A stretch of DNA of 61,756 bases from Candidatus Eiseniibacteriota bacterium (GCA_016178725.1 JACOSV010000013.1:1-61756); one strand, 5' to 3'. Shown: positions 1-8,597, counted from the stretch's first letter. Numbers and translations are program-made. The notes: generated from the letters alone by a model not told the origin.

Positions 1-1
1 C

Positions 2-1294
2 GCGGCCGTCGCCGCCGCGCCGATCGGCAGGGCGGCCGCGGGCGGCGCGGGCGCGCGCGGCACGGCGCCGGCCGGTGCGCGGTCGCCGCGCCGCGCCGTC
101 GTCGTCGGCCTCGCGCTCGCGCTGGCCGCGATGCTGCCGGTGGGATTCATCGTCGAGCGCTGGCGCGGCTACTTCTTCTCGGTCAGCGCGCTCGGCGTGA
201 GCCTCGCCGCCGGCGCGCTGCTCGCCGCCGCGCCGGCGTGGGTCGCGCGCGCCGCGATCGCGATCGTCGCGGTCGTCGGCTTCGGCGCGGGCGGCGTCTA
301 TCGGCCGGTCGAAGGGCGCAGCGGTCCGGCGCGGCATCCGTTCGTCAACTACGCCTTCTTCCGCGACACCGGCGCGCTCACCGACCGGCTGCTCGCGGCG
401 CTCGAGCCGTGGTGCGCGTCGCTGCGCGCCGTGCCGGTCACGTTCGCCGCCGGCGTTCCGCCCGATCTCACGTTCCAGTCGGTGCTCGGGCCCGGGCTGC
501 GCGTCACCTGCCGTGACACGACGGACCGCGTGCGCCTTCTCGCCGACTTCACGCCCGCCGACGCGCCGCGCGACTTTGCCGTGCTGCACTTCGACGCGCG
601 CGACGTGCGCTTCGCGGCCGAGCGCGCCGACGCGCGCGTGCGCGCCCGGATCGGCGAGGGATTCCTGGTGCACGCGCACTTCGATGTCGCGGCGGCGTGC
701 TTCGCGGCCGCGGCGGCGGGCCGACCGCCCGACCGCGAGATGGCCTACCCGCTGACCGCCGCGCTCGCGGCCGACAGCAGCGCGCGCGCCGCCGAGTCGA
801 CGTGGAGCGCCGCGTCGCGCGCGGGCGCGATCCCCGATGCCGCGACGATGGCGAGGCGGATGCTCGGCGGCGGGGGCCCGGCGGGCGCCGCATCCGGCGT
901 CGCATCCGGCGCCGCGGCCGGCGTGAGCGCGACTGCGGCGCCGCCGGACTCCGCCGTGCGCGCGCTCACGCCGTTCGTCGCCGCGGCGCTGCGCACGCCG
1001 TGGACGCCCGAGCCGCACCGCGCGCTGGGCCAGGCGCTGCTCGCGCGGCAGCGCGCGCGCGAGGCGGCGCTCGAGCTCGCGGTGGCGGCGGGCATCTCGC
1101 GCGGCGCAGTCGATCTCGCGTGGCTGGGACAGGCGTACGAGGCGATGGGCGCCGTGGACGAGGCGCTCGCCGCGTACCGGCGCGCGCTCACCGTCGGCCT
1201 CCCGCGCGACATCTATGCGGTGACGCGCAATCGGTTCTTCGCGCTCGAGCGCCAGGCAGGCGGTGACCTTGACCCGCTCCGGACCCACCCCTAG
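2..1294 (+). CDS. Membrane protein with C-terminal TPR-like region (5' end outside window)
   Basis: The frame is open from the left edge, so the start lies outside the window; the first internal ATG is at 131. The visible part has two or three hydrophobic segments near the beginning (the first includes GLALALAAMLPVGF). A soluble domain of about 200 residues follows, and then a C-terminal helical region with a TPR-like repeat (LGQAYEAMGAVDEALAAYRRAL). I do not recognise the soluble domain and assign no reaction. An integral membrane protein that exposes a TPR scaffold is the most that can be said. The TAG stop lies inside the -10 element of the next operon's promoter, so this gene and the folate operon abut with essentially no spacer. 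Confidence 0.6.
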   Translation, partial: AAVAAAPIGRAAAGGAGARGTAPAGARSPRRAVVVGLALALAAMLPVGFIVERWRGYFFSVSALGVSLAAGALLAAAPAWVARAAIAIVAVVGFGAGGVYRPVEGRSGPARHPFVNYAFFRDTGALTDRLLAALEPWCASLRAVPVTFAAGVPPDLTFQSVLGPGLRVTCRDTTDRVRLLADFTPADAPRDFAVLHFDARDVRFAAERADARVRARIGEGFLVHAHFDVAAACFAAAAAGRPPDREMAYPLTAALAADSSARAAESTWSAASRAGAIPDAATMARRMLGGGGPAGAASGVASGAAAGVSATAAPPDSAVRALTPFVAAALRTPWTPEPHRALGQALLARQRAREAALELAVAAGISRGAVDLAWLGQAYEAMGAVDEALAAYRRALTVGLPRDIYAVTRNRFFALERQAGGDLDPLRTHP

Positions 1295-1297
1295 ACT
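1269..1297 (+). promoter_or_regulatory. Sigma-70-type promoter for the folB operon
   Basis: TTGACC at 1269-1274, a 17-base spacer, and TAGACT at 1292-1297. The -10 overlaps the stop codon of the preceding gene. A transcript starting near 1304 would have a leader of about 85 bases before folB. The same TTG...TAGnnT architecture recurs at several other gene starts in the window. Confidence 0.6.
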
Positions 1298-1387
1298 CCC
1301 GCGCGCATCGTTGGCTTCGATCTCCACGGCTCGATCACGAAGGTCGCGCACAGCGCGCGGCGGGCCCCAAAGGCCCGGGGGCAGCGT

Positions 1388-1747
1388 CTGGCGGTCATTC
1401 GGCTCGAGGGCCTGTCGGTGTTCGGCCATCACGGCGCGCGCCCATATGAGAAGGAAGCGGGCCAGCGTCTCGAGGTCGATCTCGAGCTCGAGCCGGGCGA
1501 CGACCGGGCCGAATCGAGCGACCGGCTCGCCGACGCGGTGGATTACGACCACCTCTACCGGACCGTGCGCGAGGTGGTCGAGGAGCAGAGCTTCCATCTG
1601 CTCGAGCGGCTGGCGGCGGCGACCGCGGAGACCATCCTGGCGCGGTTCGCGGTGCGCCGCGTGCGGGTGCGGATCGCCAAACAGAACCTGGGGTGGACCA
1701 CCGGCGGCCGGGCGGTGATCGAAGTCGTGCGGGAGCGAGGCGCGTGA
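1388..1747 (+). CDS. folB: Dihydroneopterin aldolase
   Basis: Cleaves 7,8-dihydroneopterin to 6-hydroxymethyl-dihydropterin and glycolaldehyde in folate synthesis (cytosolic). The family N-terminus is recognisable (IRLEGLSVFGHHGARPYEKE), and the length, about 119 residues, is normal. The C-terminal region contains IAKQNLGWTTGGRAVIEV. The start is uncertain. GTG at 1418 would remove the first conserved strand, and no ATG, GTG or TTG lies in frame shortly upstream. CTG at 1388, preceded by a G-rich tract, restores the expected N-terminus. The stop overlaps the folK start. The neighbour folK catalyses the next step, which supports the assignment. Confidence 0.85.
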   Translation: MAVIRLEGLSVFGHHGARPYEKEAGQRLEVDLELEPGDDRAESSDRLADAVDYDHLYRTVREVVEEQSFHLLERLAAATAETILARFAVRRVRVRIAKQNLGWTTGGRAVIEVVRERGA

Positions 1748-2238
1748 AGGCATTCATCGGGTTGGGATCGAATCTCGGCGAGCGCGAGGTCCAGATCCGG
1801 CTCGCCCTCGACGATCTCGCGCGCCTGCCCGCGACCCACCTCCTGCGCGCTTCGTCGCTCTACGACTCCGAGCCGGTCGGCGAGGTGGATCAGCCCAACT
1901 TCCTCAACGCCGTCGCCGAGATCGACACCGAGCTGACCGCGCGCCAGCTGCTCTGGAACCTGCTCCTGATCGAGCGCCGCCTCGGGCGCGTGCGCCACCA
2001 GAAATGGGGGCCGCGCACGATCGACCTCGACCTCCTGCTCTACGGCAGCATGGTCGTGGACGAACCCGATCTCCAGGTGCCCCATCCCGAGCTCGTCCGG
2101 CGATCGTTCGTCCTCGTGCCGCTGGTCGAGCTGGATCCGCTGCTCGTCCACCCGGTCACCGGCGAGACGTTGCTCAACCACCTCTCCAGGCTCAAGGCCC
2201 GGCCGCCGGTGAAACGGGGGACGCGCCTCTGGAATTAG
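1744..2238 (+). CDS. folK: 2-amino-4-hydroxy-6-hydroxymethyldihydropteridine pyrophosphokinase
   Basis: Transfers pyrophosphate from ATP to 6-hydroxymethyl-dihydropterin, directly after FolB in folate synthesis. The family signatures are clear: FIGLGSNLGERE at the N-terminus and RTIDLDLLLYG in the middle, which carries the metal-binding aspartates. The protein is 164 residues, normal for a stand-alone HPPK. The GTG start at 1744 overlaps the folB stop (GTGA), implying translational coupling. A longer reading from 1693 would only add arginine-rich sequence from the folB frame and is not used. Confidence 0.93.
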   Translation: MKAFIGLGSNLGEREVQIRLALDDLARLPATHLLRASSLYDSEPVGEVDQPNFLNAVAEIDTELTARQLLWNLLLIERRLGRVRHQKWGPRTIDLDLLLYGSMVVDEPDLQVPHPELVRRSFVLVPLVELDPLLVHPVTGETLLNHLSRLKARPPVKRGTRLWN

Positions 2239-2247
2239 GCTGACGTC

Positions 2248-2901
2248 GTGACGGCGGACAACCGCTACATCGTCGTCGAGGGCGTGATCGGGGCGGGCAA
2301 GACCAGCCTCGCGCGCCTGCTCTCGGAGCAGCTCAAGGCCCAGCTGGTGCTGGAAGAGGTCGAGGAGAATCCGTTCCTCAAGGACTTCTATCGCGACCGC
2401 GAGCATTACGCCTTCCAGACCCAGATGCACTTTCTGTTCGGCCGCTACCAGCAGCAGCGGTCGCTCCGGCAGCTCGATCTGTTCAGCGAACGCACGGTCG
2501 CCGACTATCTGTTCCAGAAGGACCGCATCTTCGCCGGCCTCACGCTCTCGGAGCGCGAGCTGGCGCTCTACGAGAAGCTGGTCGGGTGGCTCGAGCTGGA
2601 GGTGGTGAAGCCGGACGTGGTCGTCTATCTGCAGGCGTCGAACGACACGCTCATGGAGCGCATCGCGCGCCGCGGCCGCCCGTTCGAGAAGGACATGGAC
2701 CGCGGCTACATCAGCGCGCTCAACGAGGCCTACAATCACTTCTTCTTCCACTACGTCGAGGCGCCGCTGCTGGTCGTGAACACCAACAGCATCGACTTCG
2801 TGAACGATCCCGAGGACTTCCAGGATCTGCTGAAGCGCATCCGCGTCCATCGCGGGGGCACCGTGTACTACGCGCCGATCGAGAAGGGGCAGACCACGTG
2901 A
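2248..2901 (+). CDS. Deoxynucleoside kinase (dGK/dAK family)
   Basis: Phosphorylates a purine or pyrimidine deoxynucleoside with ATP, a salvage step for dNTP supply. The P-loop is GVIGAGKTS (residues 12-20). It is followed by the helix EENPFLKDFYRD and the ERTVADYLF segment typical of the deoxyadenosine/deoxyguanosine kinase family. A lid region with RIARRGRPFEKDMD lies near residue 145. The 217-residue length is usual. The start is GTG at 2248, ten bases after folK. Substrate preference cannot be read from the sequence. The overlap with panB (GTGA) places it in the same cofactor operon. Confidence 0.88.
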   Translation: MTADNRYIVVEGVIGAGKTSLARLLSEQLKAQLVLEEVEENPFLKDFYRDREHYAFQTQMHFLFGRYQQQRSLRQLDLFSERTVADYLFQKDRIFAGLTLSERELALYEKLVGWLELEVVKPDVVVYLQASNDTLMERIARRGRPFEKDMDRGYISALNEAYNHFFFHYVEAPLLVVNTNSIDFVNDPEDFQDLLKRIRVHRGGTVYYAPIEKGQTT

Positions 2902-3770
2902 GCGAAGAACGGGGCGGAGCGCCGCCTCCGGGCGGACCGCCGAGCCGGGCGCCGGGCCGGGCCGCGGCGCCGCGGCCGCGTATGACCGCACCGCGCATCG
3001 TCGAGATGAAGCGCAAGGGCGAGGCGATCGCCGTGCTCACCGCCTACGACTACCCGACCGCGCGCATCGCCGACGAAGCGGGCGCCGAGATCCTGCTGGT
3101 CGGCGACAGCCTCGGCACGGTGGTGCTCGGCTACGAGAACACGCTGCCGGTCACGATGGAGGACATGCTGCACCACACGCGCGCCGTGATGCGCGCCAAG
3201 CCCGCGGCGCTGGTCGTGGCCGACATGCCGTTCCTCTCGTACCAGGTGAGCGACGAGCAGGCGATCCTCAACGCCGGCCGGTTCATTCAGGAAGGCGGCG
3301 CGGACGCGGTCAAGCTCGAGGGCGGCGAGCGCGTGACCGGGGCGATCCGGCGCATGGTCGCGGCGGGGATCCCGGTGATGGGACACCTCGGGCTCACGCC
3401 GCAGTCGGTGCTCGCCTTCGGTGGCTACAAGGTGCAGGCGCGCGGCGAGGCGGATCAGGAGCGTCTCGTGCGCGAGGCCGGGCTCCTTCAGAATTCGGGC
3501 TGCTTCGCGCTCGTGCTCGAAGGGATCCCGGCGCGGCTCGGCGCGCAGGTGACACGCGCGCTCGCGATCCCCACGATCGGCATCGGCGCCGGCGTCGGCT
3601 GCGACGGCCAGGTGCTGGTGAGTCACGATCTGCTCGGGCTCTTTCTCGGCCACCAGCCGAAGTTCGTGCGCCGCTACGCCGCGGTCGGCGACGTGATGCG
3701 CGAGGCGTTCGCCCACTACGTGGCGGACGTGAAGGCCCGCCGCTTCCCGAGCGACGCGGAGTCCTATTGA
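2898..3770 (+). CDS. panB: 3-methyl-2-oxobutanoate hydroxymethyltransferase
   Basis: First committed step of pantothenate synthesis: adds a hydroxymethyl group from methylene-THF to ketoisovalerate. Recognised from LTAYDYPTARIADEAGAEILLVGDSLG (metal-binding GDS), the KLEGG motif, GHLGLTPQS and IGIGAG. Two starts are possible. GTG at 2898 overlaps the preceding stop, which suggests coupling, but adds 28 low-complexity residues rich in Pro, Gly and Ala. ATG at 2982 gives 262 residues, the usual family length. I annotate the coupled start; the conserved domain begins at the ATG. The methylene-THF requirement fits with folB and folK upstream. Confidence 0.93.
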   Translation: MSEERGGAPPPGGPPSRAPGRAAAPRPRMTAPRIVEMKRKGEAIAVLTAYDYPTARIADEAGAEILLVGDSLGTVVLGYENTLPVTMEDMLHHTRAVMRAKPAALVVADMPFLSYQVSDEQAILNAGRFIQEGGADAVKLEGGERVTGAIRRMVAAGIPVMGHLGLTPQSVLAFGGYKVQARGEADQERLVREAGLLQNSGCFALVLEGIPARLGAQVTRALAIPTIGIGAGVGCDGQVLVSHDLLGLFLGHQPKFVRRYAAVGDVMREAFAHYVADVKARRFPSDAESY

Positions 3771-4684
3771 TGCGTCCGGCGCGCCGGACCGTCCGGCGGC
3801 GCGGAGCGTCCATCGCCCGGCGTGCGCCGCGCCGGATGCAGCGCGTGCGGCACGCGGCCGACGTGCGGCGCGCGGTCGCGGATCTCAAACGCCGCGGCGC
3901 GCGCGTCGCGTTCGTTCCGACGATGGGCGCGATCCACGAGGGGCACGTGAGCCTGGTCGCCCGCGCGCGCGCGGGCGGGGCGCGCGTCGTCGCGAGCATC
4001 TTCGTCAACCCGCTCCAGTTCGGTCCGCGCGAGGACTACCGCCACTACCCGCGCCCGGTGCGCCGCGACCGCGCGCGGCTCGCCGCCGCCGGCGTGGATC
4101 TGCTCTGGGAGCCGCCCGCCGGCGATCTCTACCCGGCGGGACATCGCACGCGCGTGCGCGTCACGGAGCTCGGCGACGCGCTCGAGGGCGCCTCGCGCCC
4201 CGGGCACTTCGAAGGCGTGGCGACCGTCGTGCTCCAGCTGCTGCTGGTCGTGATGCCGGACGAGCTGTGGCTCGGGCAGAAGGACGCGCAGCAGGCGCGG
4301 ATCATCGAGCGCATGGTGCGCGACCTCGGCCTCACGGTGCGCGTGCGGCGCGGCGCCACGGTGCGCGCGGCCGACGGCCTCGCGCTCTCGTCGCGCAACG
4401 CCTACCTCGACGCCGCGGAGCGCCGCGACGCGACGGCGCTCGCCCGCGGGCTCGCCGCGGCGCGGGCGGCGATGGCGGGCGGCGAGCGCTCGGCGGCGCG
4501 CGTGCGCGCGGCGGTGCGCCGTGTGTGGCGGCGGTTCCCGCGCGTACGCGAGGACTATGTCGCGGTCGTGGACGCGGACACGCTGGCGCCGCTCGCGCGC
4601 ATCCGCGGCCGCGTGCTGGTGGCGGTGGCGGCGCGCGTCGGGCGCGCGCGGCTCATCGACAACCTCGAGTGGCGCGCGCGATGA
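3770..4684 (+). CDS. panC: Pantoate--beta-alanine ligase
   Basis: Joins pantoate and beta-alanine using ATP, giving pantothenate. The nucleotidyltransferase HIGH-type motif is in FVPTMGAIHEGHVSLV. The substrate loop is IFVNPLQFGP, and the KMSKS-like region is ADGLALSSRNAYL. ATG at 3770 shares a base with the panB stop (TGATG). It adds about 22 arginine-rich residues before Met23 (position 3836), where the conserved protein begins, so 3836 is an alternative start. The panB-panC pair is a classic neighbour combination. Confidence 0.93.
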   Translation: MRPARRTVRRRGASIARRAPRRMQRVRHAADVRRAVADLKRRGARVAFVPTMGAIHEGHVSLVARARAGGARVVASIFVNPLQFGPREDYRHYPRPVRRDRARLAAAGVDLLWEPPAGDLYPAGHRTRVRVTELGDALEGASRPGHFEGVATVVLQLLLVVMPDELWLGQKDAQQARIIERMVRDLGLTVRVRRGATVRAADGLALSSRNAYLDAAERRDATALARGLAAARAAMAGGERSAARVRAAVRRVWRRFPRVREDYVAVVDADTLAPLARIRGRVLVAVAARVGRARLIDNLEWRAR

Positions 4685-5445
4685 AGCGCTTCCATCACGC
4701 CGACACCACCGCGCTCGTCCTCGCCGCCGGCCAGGGCAAGCGCATGCACAGCGACCTCGCCAAGGTGCTGCATCCGATGGCCGGCCGGCCGCTGCTCGCC
4801 CACGTGCTCGCGGCACTCGACGGTCTCGGCGTCGGGCGCGTGCTGGTCGTGATCGGGCACCAGCGCGACCGCGTACGCGCCGCGTTCGCCGGCGCCGAGG
4901 TCGAGTGGGTGGTGCAGGCCGAGCAGCGCGGCACCGGCCACGCCGTGCTCGTCGCCGGCCCGGCGCTCGAGGATTTCGACGGCACGCTGCTGGTCGTGTG
5001 CGGCGACACGCCGTTGCTGCGCGCGACGACGCTCCACGCGCTGCTCGAGCACCATCGCGCCTCGGGCGCGGCGGTCACCGTGCTCTCGACCCGCGTGCCC
5101 GACGCCTCGGGCTACGGGCGCATCGTGCGCACGCCGGACGGCGAGGGGATCGCCGCGATCGTCGAGGAGCGCGACGCGACGCCCGAGCAGAAGCGGACGA
5201 ACGAGATCAACTCCGGCATCTACGCCTTCGAGTATCCGGTGCTCGAGGCGGTGCTCGGCGGGTTGAGCGCACACAACGCACAGGGCGAGTACTATCTCAC
5301 CGACACCGTGTCGCTGATCCAGCGCGCCGGCCGCACCGCGGCGGTGCTGTGCGCCGAGGATCACCGCGAGCTGCTCGGGATCAACACCCCGGAGCAGCTC
5401 GCCGAGGCCGAGCGGATCCATGCGGCGCTCGGCGGAGGGGAGTGA
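4681..5445 (+). CDS. GlmU-like UDP-N-acetylglucosamine pyrophosphorylase, single domain
   Basis: Resembles the N-terminal uridyltransferase domain of GlmU. It has LAAGQGKRMHSDLAKVLHPMAG (nucleotide binding), QAEQRGTGHAV, VCGDTPLL, EERDAT and NSGIYAFE. The protein is only 254 residues, so the left-handed beta-helix acetyltransferase domain of bifunctional GlmU (about 450 residues) is absent. It probably forms UDP-sugar from a sugar 1-phosphate; the precise sugar is inferred. ATG at 4681 overlaps the panC stop. Acetylation of glucosamine 1-phosphate would need another gene outside the window. Confidence 0.85.
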   Translation: MKRFHHADTTALVLAAGQGKRMHSDLAKVLHPMAGRPLLAHVLAALDGLGVGRVLVVIGHQRDRVRAAFAGAEVEWVVQAEQRGTGHAVLVAGPALEDFDGTLLVVCGDTPLLRATTLHALLEHHRASGAAVTVLSTRVPDASGYGRIVRTPDGEGIAAIVEERDATPEQKRTNEINSGIYAFEYPVLEAVLGGLSAHNAQGEYYLTDTVSLIQRAGRTAAVLCAEDHRELLGINTPEQLAEAERIHAALGGGE

Positions 5446-5446
5446 C

Positions 5447-5974
5447 GTGGCGCGCGAGGGCGGAATGGAGCGGCTGTGGGCGCCGTGGCGCATGCGCTGG
5501 ATCGCCGCCGCCAAGGCGCCGCGCGGCTGCCTCTTCTGCCGCGTCGCGGGCGGCCGCGACGACCGCGCCGACCTCGTGCTCGCGCGGCGGCCGCACGCGC
5601 TGCTCATGCTCAACCGCTTTCCCTACAACCCCGGTCACCTCATGGTTGCGGTCGCGCGCCACGTGCCGCGCTTCGAGCGGCTCGTGGGCGACGAGCGCGC
5701 CGACCTGCTCGATCTGGTCGCGATCGCCGAGCGGGCGCTCGCGAGCGCCTATCGCCCCGACGGCGTCAACTACGGCGTGAACGTCGGCCGCGTCGCCGGC
5801 GCCGGGTTCTTAGGCCACCTGCACCTCCACCTCGTGCCGCGCTGGAACGGCGACACCAACTTCATGGCGGCCGTCGGCGGCACGCGCGTGCTGCCCGAGT
5901 CGCTTGGCCGGACGTGGACGCGGCTGCGCGAGGCGATCCGCGGCGGACGGAAGGCTCGTGGCGCGCGGCGCTAG
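5447..5974 (+). CDS. HIT family nucleotide phosphorylase/hydrolase
   Basis: Histidine triad protein of the branch with an N-terminal WAPWRMRWI motif and a CLFC zinc pair, like Ap4A phosphorylase-type HIT proteins in actinobacteria. The catalytic triad is GHLHLHLVPRW. Likely hydrolyses or phosphorolyses dinucleotide polyphosphates or AMP-linked substrates; the actual substrate is unknown. GTG at 5447 lies just after the preceding stop; ATG at 5465 (MERLWAPW) is the other reasonable start. The 3' end overlaps the next gene by 17 bases. Confidence 0.87.
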   Translation: MAREGGMERLWAPWRMRWIAAAKAPRGCLFCRVAGGRDDRADLVLARRPHALLMLNRFPYNPGHLMVAVARHVPRFERLVGDERADLLDLVAIAERALASAYRPDGVNYGVNVGRVAGAGFLGHLHLHLVPRWNGDTNFMAAVGGTRVLPESLGRTWTRLREAIRGGRKARGARR

Positions 5975-6413
5975 ACGCGGACGGGGCGGCGGTCTCTTCG
6001 GCCGCATCGCGCTCATCGTGTTCGGCCTCGTGGTCGTGGCGCTCGCGATCTCGTGGGCCTACGCCAGCTTCTGGCCGAAGGGCGATCGGGCCGGCACGGT
6101 CACGATGGGCACGCCCGAGCGGCGCGTGATCCGCGTCGAGGTGCTCAACGGGTCGGGCGAGGGGGGCATCGGCTCCCGCGTCGCCTCGTTCCTCCGCCAG
6201 GGAGGGTTCCAGGTGACCGAGGTGCGCAACGCCGACCGCCCCGACTATTTCGCTACTATGGTGGTCGCCCGGCGCACGGACCTCTCGTCGGCGCGGGCCG
6301 TGGCGCGTTATCTTGGTGGACCGCCGGTGATCCAGCAGACATCGGCTTCGAATGTCGCGGATGTCACGGTGGTGCTCGGCAGCGACCGCAGTCGGCTCCA
6401 CCTCGACGATTGA
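5958..6413 (+). CDS. Membrane-anchored LytR C-terminal-domain protein
   Basis: About 151 residues: a basic N-terminus, one transmembrane helix (IALIVFGLVVVALAISWAYASF) and an extracytoplasmic LytR_C domain. The domain starts at RVEVLNGSGEGGIGSRVASFLR and includes DYFATMVVARR and DVTVVLGSD. LytR_C domains occur in cell-envelope proteins but their biochemical role is not settled. The GTG start at 5958 lies inside the end of the HIT gene. The first membrane helix begins about 15 residues in, fitting this start. Confidence 0.75.
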   Translation: MARGARRGRGGGLFGRIALIVFGLVVVALAISWAYASFWPKGDRAGTVTMGTPERRVIRVEVLNGSGEGGIGSRVASFLRQGGFQVTEVRNADRPDYFATMVVARRTDLSSARAVARYLGGPPVIQQTSASNVADVTVVLGSDRSRLHLDD

Positions 6414-6434
6414 CCCAGGGGAGGCACGACCCTC

Positions 6435-6635
6435 GTGTTCGGACTCGGTGGTGGCGAAATGGGGCTGGTGTTCCTGATCATTCTGCTCGTCTTCGGCCCG
6501 AGCCAGATTCCCAAGATGGCGCGCGGCCTCGGCGAGGCGATGCGCGAGTTCCGCAAGGCGCAGCGCGAGATCACCGATGAGGTGAATCGCGACGACACGT
6601 CGCCGGGGCAGAAACCGGGAGAGAAGCCCAATTGA
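6435..6635 (+). CDS. tatA: Sec-independent (Tat) translocase subunit TatA/TatE
   Basis: Membrane subunit that forms the protein-conducting part of the twin-arginine translocase, which exports folded proteins. It is 66 residues with a short transmembrane helix (MGLVFLIILLVFGPSQIP), the FGP hinge, an amphipathic helix (KMARGLGEAMREFRKAQREI) and a polar tail ending in Lys/Pro. The start is GTG at 6435. No tatC is present here. It is the last gene of the operon before a hairpin. Confidence 0.9.
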   Translation: MFGLGGGEMGLVFLIILLVFGPSQIPKMARGLGEAMREFRKAQREITDEVNRDDTSPGQKPGEKPN

Positions 6636-6641
6636 ATGAGT

Positions 6642-6669
6642 GCCCGCGGAGAGGCGTCTCTCCGCGGGC
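6642..6669. terminator. Bidirectional hairpin between tatA and the PpiD-like gene
   Basis: A 12-bp perfect stem (arm GCCCGCGGAGAG) with a 4-base loop lies between two convergent genes, seven bases after the tatA stop. There is no T tract, as often in very GC-rich genomes. It could stop transcription from both sides. Confidence 0.6.
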
Positions 6670-6701
6670 GATGGAGTGCGGCGCGCGCCGGGCGCGCGGA
6701 A

Positions 6702-8513
6702 TCACATGCCGAGATCGGCGCGGAAGTCCTGCACCTTCGTCCTGGCGCGCATCTCGGCGAGCCAGCCGACGAAGAACCGCTGCTGGCGCCGCGACATGAG
6801 ATCCTGCGTGATCTGCGCCCGCGTCGAGTCGAATGCCGCCTGGGTCGGCGCCGAGTGCGAGTCCACGCGGACGATCGACCAGCCGCCGAGCGTGCGGATC
6901 GGCCCCAGGATCCGGCCGGGCGGCGCGGCGAACGCCGCGCCGATCACCTCGGGGAAGTTGGCGACCCGCGGGTCCGGCTGGGCGCGCGTCATCGCCGCGA
7001 TCGCGAACGGCGGGACGCCGAGCGATTTCGCAGCGTTTTCGAGCGACTGACCGCCGGCGATCATCTGCACCGCGCGGTCGGCGAGCGGCTTCGCGATCTG
7101 GACCCGTGACTCGACCTGGGCGATCTGCCGCAGCTGGTCGCCGATCTCGGTCGCGGACGGCGTGCCGGCCGCCTTCTGCTCGGCCACCTGCACGATCGTG
7201 AACTCCGACATGTCTTCGTAGACCGGGCTGACCGTGCCGGCCCTGGCGCCGAGTCCCCATTCGGCCGCCGCGGGTGCGGCCGCGAGCTGCGGCGGTGGAT
7301 TGTTGTAGTCGTAGAACGCCGAGCGTCCGGTGGCGAGCCCGTTCTCGGCCGCCGCCTTGCCAAGCCCGACCTGGGCCGCGCGGTCGCGGATCTTCTTCGC
7401 CGCCTGATACTGCTGCTGGCGCGAGGTGTCGCTCGGCCGGACGCGGATCGCGATCTGCGCGACGCGCAGACTCGGCGTCGTGGCCACCGGGCTCGGCAAC
7501 CGGTCGAGCACCTTGAGCACGACGAAGTACGGCCCGTCCTGCACCGGGTTGCTGATCCCGCCCTTCGGCAGGGCCGCCATCTGCGTCTCGAGCGCCTGGC
7601 CGAACTCGTGCGGCTGGAACACGCGCGGGATCTCGCCGCCCTTCGCGGCCCCCGGGCCCTCGGAGTAGTCCTTGGCGAGCTGCGCGAAGTCCTCGCCGCG
7701 GCGCGCGCGATCGGCGAGGCTCTGCGCCTGCTCGCGCGCCGCGCGGATCTCTTCGGCCGAGAAGTGCATCGGCACCTGCAGCACCTCGAGCTGCGTGCGC
7801 GGCCCGGCGGCGAAGCGCGACTTGTACGTCGCGTAGGCCCGCGCCACGTCGGCGTCGGTCGGGGCGGCCACGTTCGGCTGCTGCGACGGCGGGATCTGCA
7901 GCACGGTGATCGCGACCTTCTCGTAGCGGTCGCGGAACGCCTCGCGCAGCTCGGGCTCGGACAGTTTGAGCGAGGCGACGATCCGCTCCTGGAACTTCTT
8001 GAGCGGGAGCTGCTCGCGCGCCTGCGTCTCGAAGGCCGCCCAGTTGTTGTTGGGATCGCGCAGCGCCGCCACGTACTTGCTGGGATCGAACTTCCCGTTG
8101 GTCTGGAACGCGGGCGCGGCGGCCAGCGCCGGCGGCGGCGCGCTCTCGAGCGAGAGCACGACCTCCTGGTCCGACGCCTTGAGGCCGAGGCCGCGGGCGA
8201 CTTGGCCGACGAGGCGCTGGGTCACCACGTTGCGCCACGCCTGCATCTCGAGCGCGCGCTCCTCCTCGGCGTCCGGATCGGCCCCGGTCTGGCGGACGAA
8301 CGCGTCGCGCTGCTCGGCGATCGCGTTCTGGTAGTCGACGCGCGTGATCACGCGGCCATTGACCGAGCCCACGTCGGCGCTGGACTTGGGCCCCTCGTGC
8401 ATGAAGGCCGCGATGGCCACGAAGCCGAGCATGAAGCTCGCGACCGTGGCGACGATGACCACCAGCCAGATGGCCTTGGTGCGCTTGTTGCCCATGCGCA
8501 GGTATTTCAGCAT
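6702..8513 (-). CDS. PpiD/SurA-like peptidyl-prolyl isomerase, membrane-anchored
   Basis: 603 residues. A short cytoplasmic start and a transmembrane helix (residues 13-37, IWLVVIVATVASFMLGF) precede an N-terminal SurA_N/PpiD chaperone region. A parvulin-type domain lies around residues 240-345 (FAQLAKDYSEGPGAAKGGEIPRV), and a second, more divergent parvulin-like region follows. Expected to help exported proteins fold at the periplasmic face of the inner membrane. Family assignment is secure; whether the isomerase domain is active is not shown. Transcribed convergently to tatA from its own promoter at 8562-8590. Confidence 0.87.
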   Translation of the reverse strand: MLKYLRMGNKRTKAIWLVVIVATVASFMLGFVAIAAFMHEGPKSSADVGSVNGRVITRVDYQNAIAEQRDAFVRQTGADPDAEEERALEMQAWRNVVTQRLVGQVARGLGLKASDQEVVLSLESAPPPALAAAPAFQTNGKFDPSKYVAALRDPNNNWAAFETQAREQLPLKKFQERIVASLKLSEPELREAFRDRYEKVAITVLQIPPSQQPNVAAPTDADVARAYATYKSRFAAGPRTQLEVLQVPMHFSAEEIRAAREQAQSLADRARRGEDFAQLAKDYSEGPGAAKGGEIPRVFQPHEFGQALETQMAALPKGGISNPVQDGPYFVVLKVLDRLPSPVATTPSLRVAQIAIRVRPSDTSRQQQYQAAKKIRDRAAQVGLGKAAAENGLATGRSAFYDYNNPPPQLAAAPAAAEWGLGARAGTVSPVYEDMSEFTIVQVAEQKAAGTPSATEIGDQLRQIAQVESRVQIAKPLADRAVQMIAGGQSLENAAKSLGVPPFAIAAMTRAQPDPRVANFPEVIGAAFAAPPGRILGPIRTLGGWSIVRVDSHSAPTQAAFDSTRAQITQDLMSRRQQRFFVGWLAEMRARTKVQDFRADLGM

Positions 8514-8561
8514 GCAGGCTCCGGGATCTAGCGGGATGACGGTGGAACGGGAAGACCGGGG

Positions 8562-8590
8562 AGTCTATCAGCCGCCGTAGACGCGGACAA
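8562..8590 (-). promoter_or_regulatory. Sigma-70-type promoter for the PpiD-like gene
   Basis: On the minus strand, TTGTCC (8590-8585), a 17-base spacer and TAGACT (8567-8562), with TGA directly before the -10 as in extended -10 promoters. The start codon is about 48 bases downstream of the -10. Confidence 0.55.
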
Positions 8591-8597
8591 CGACCGT

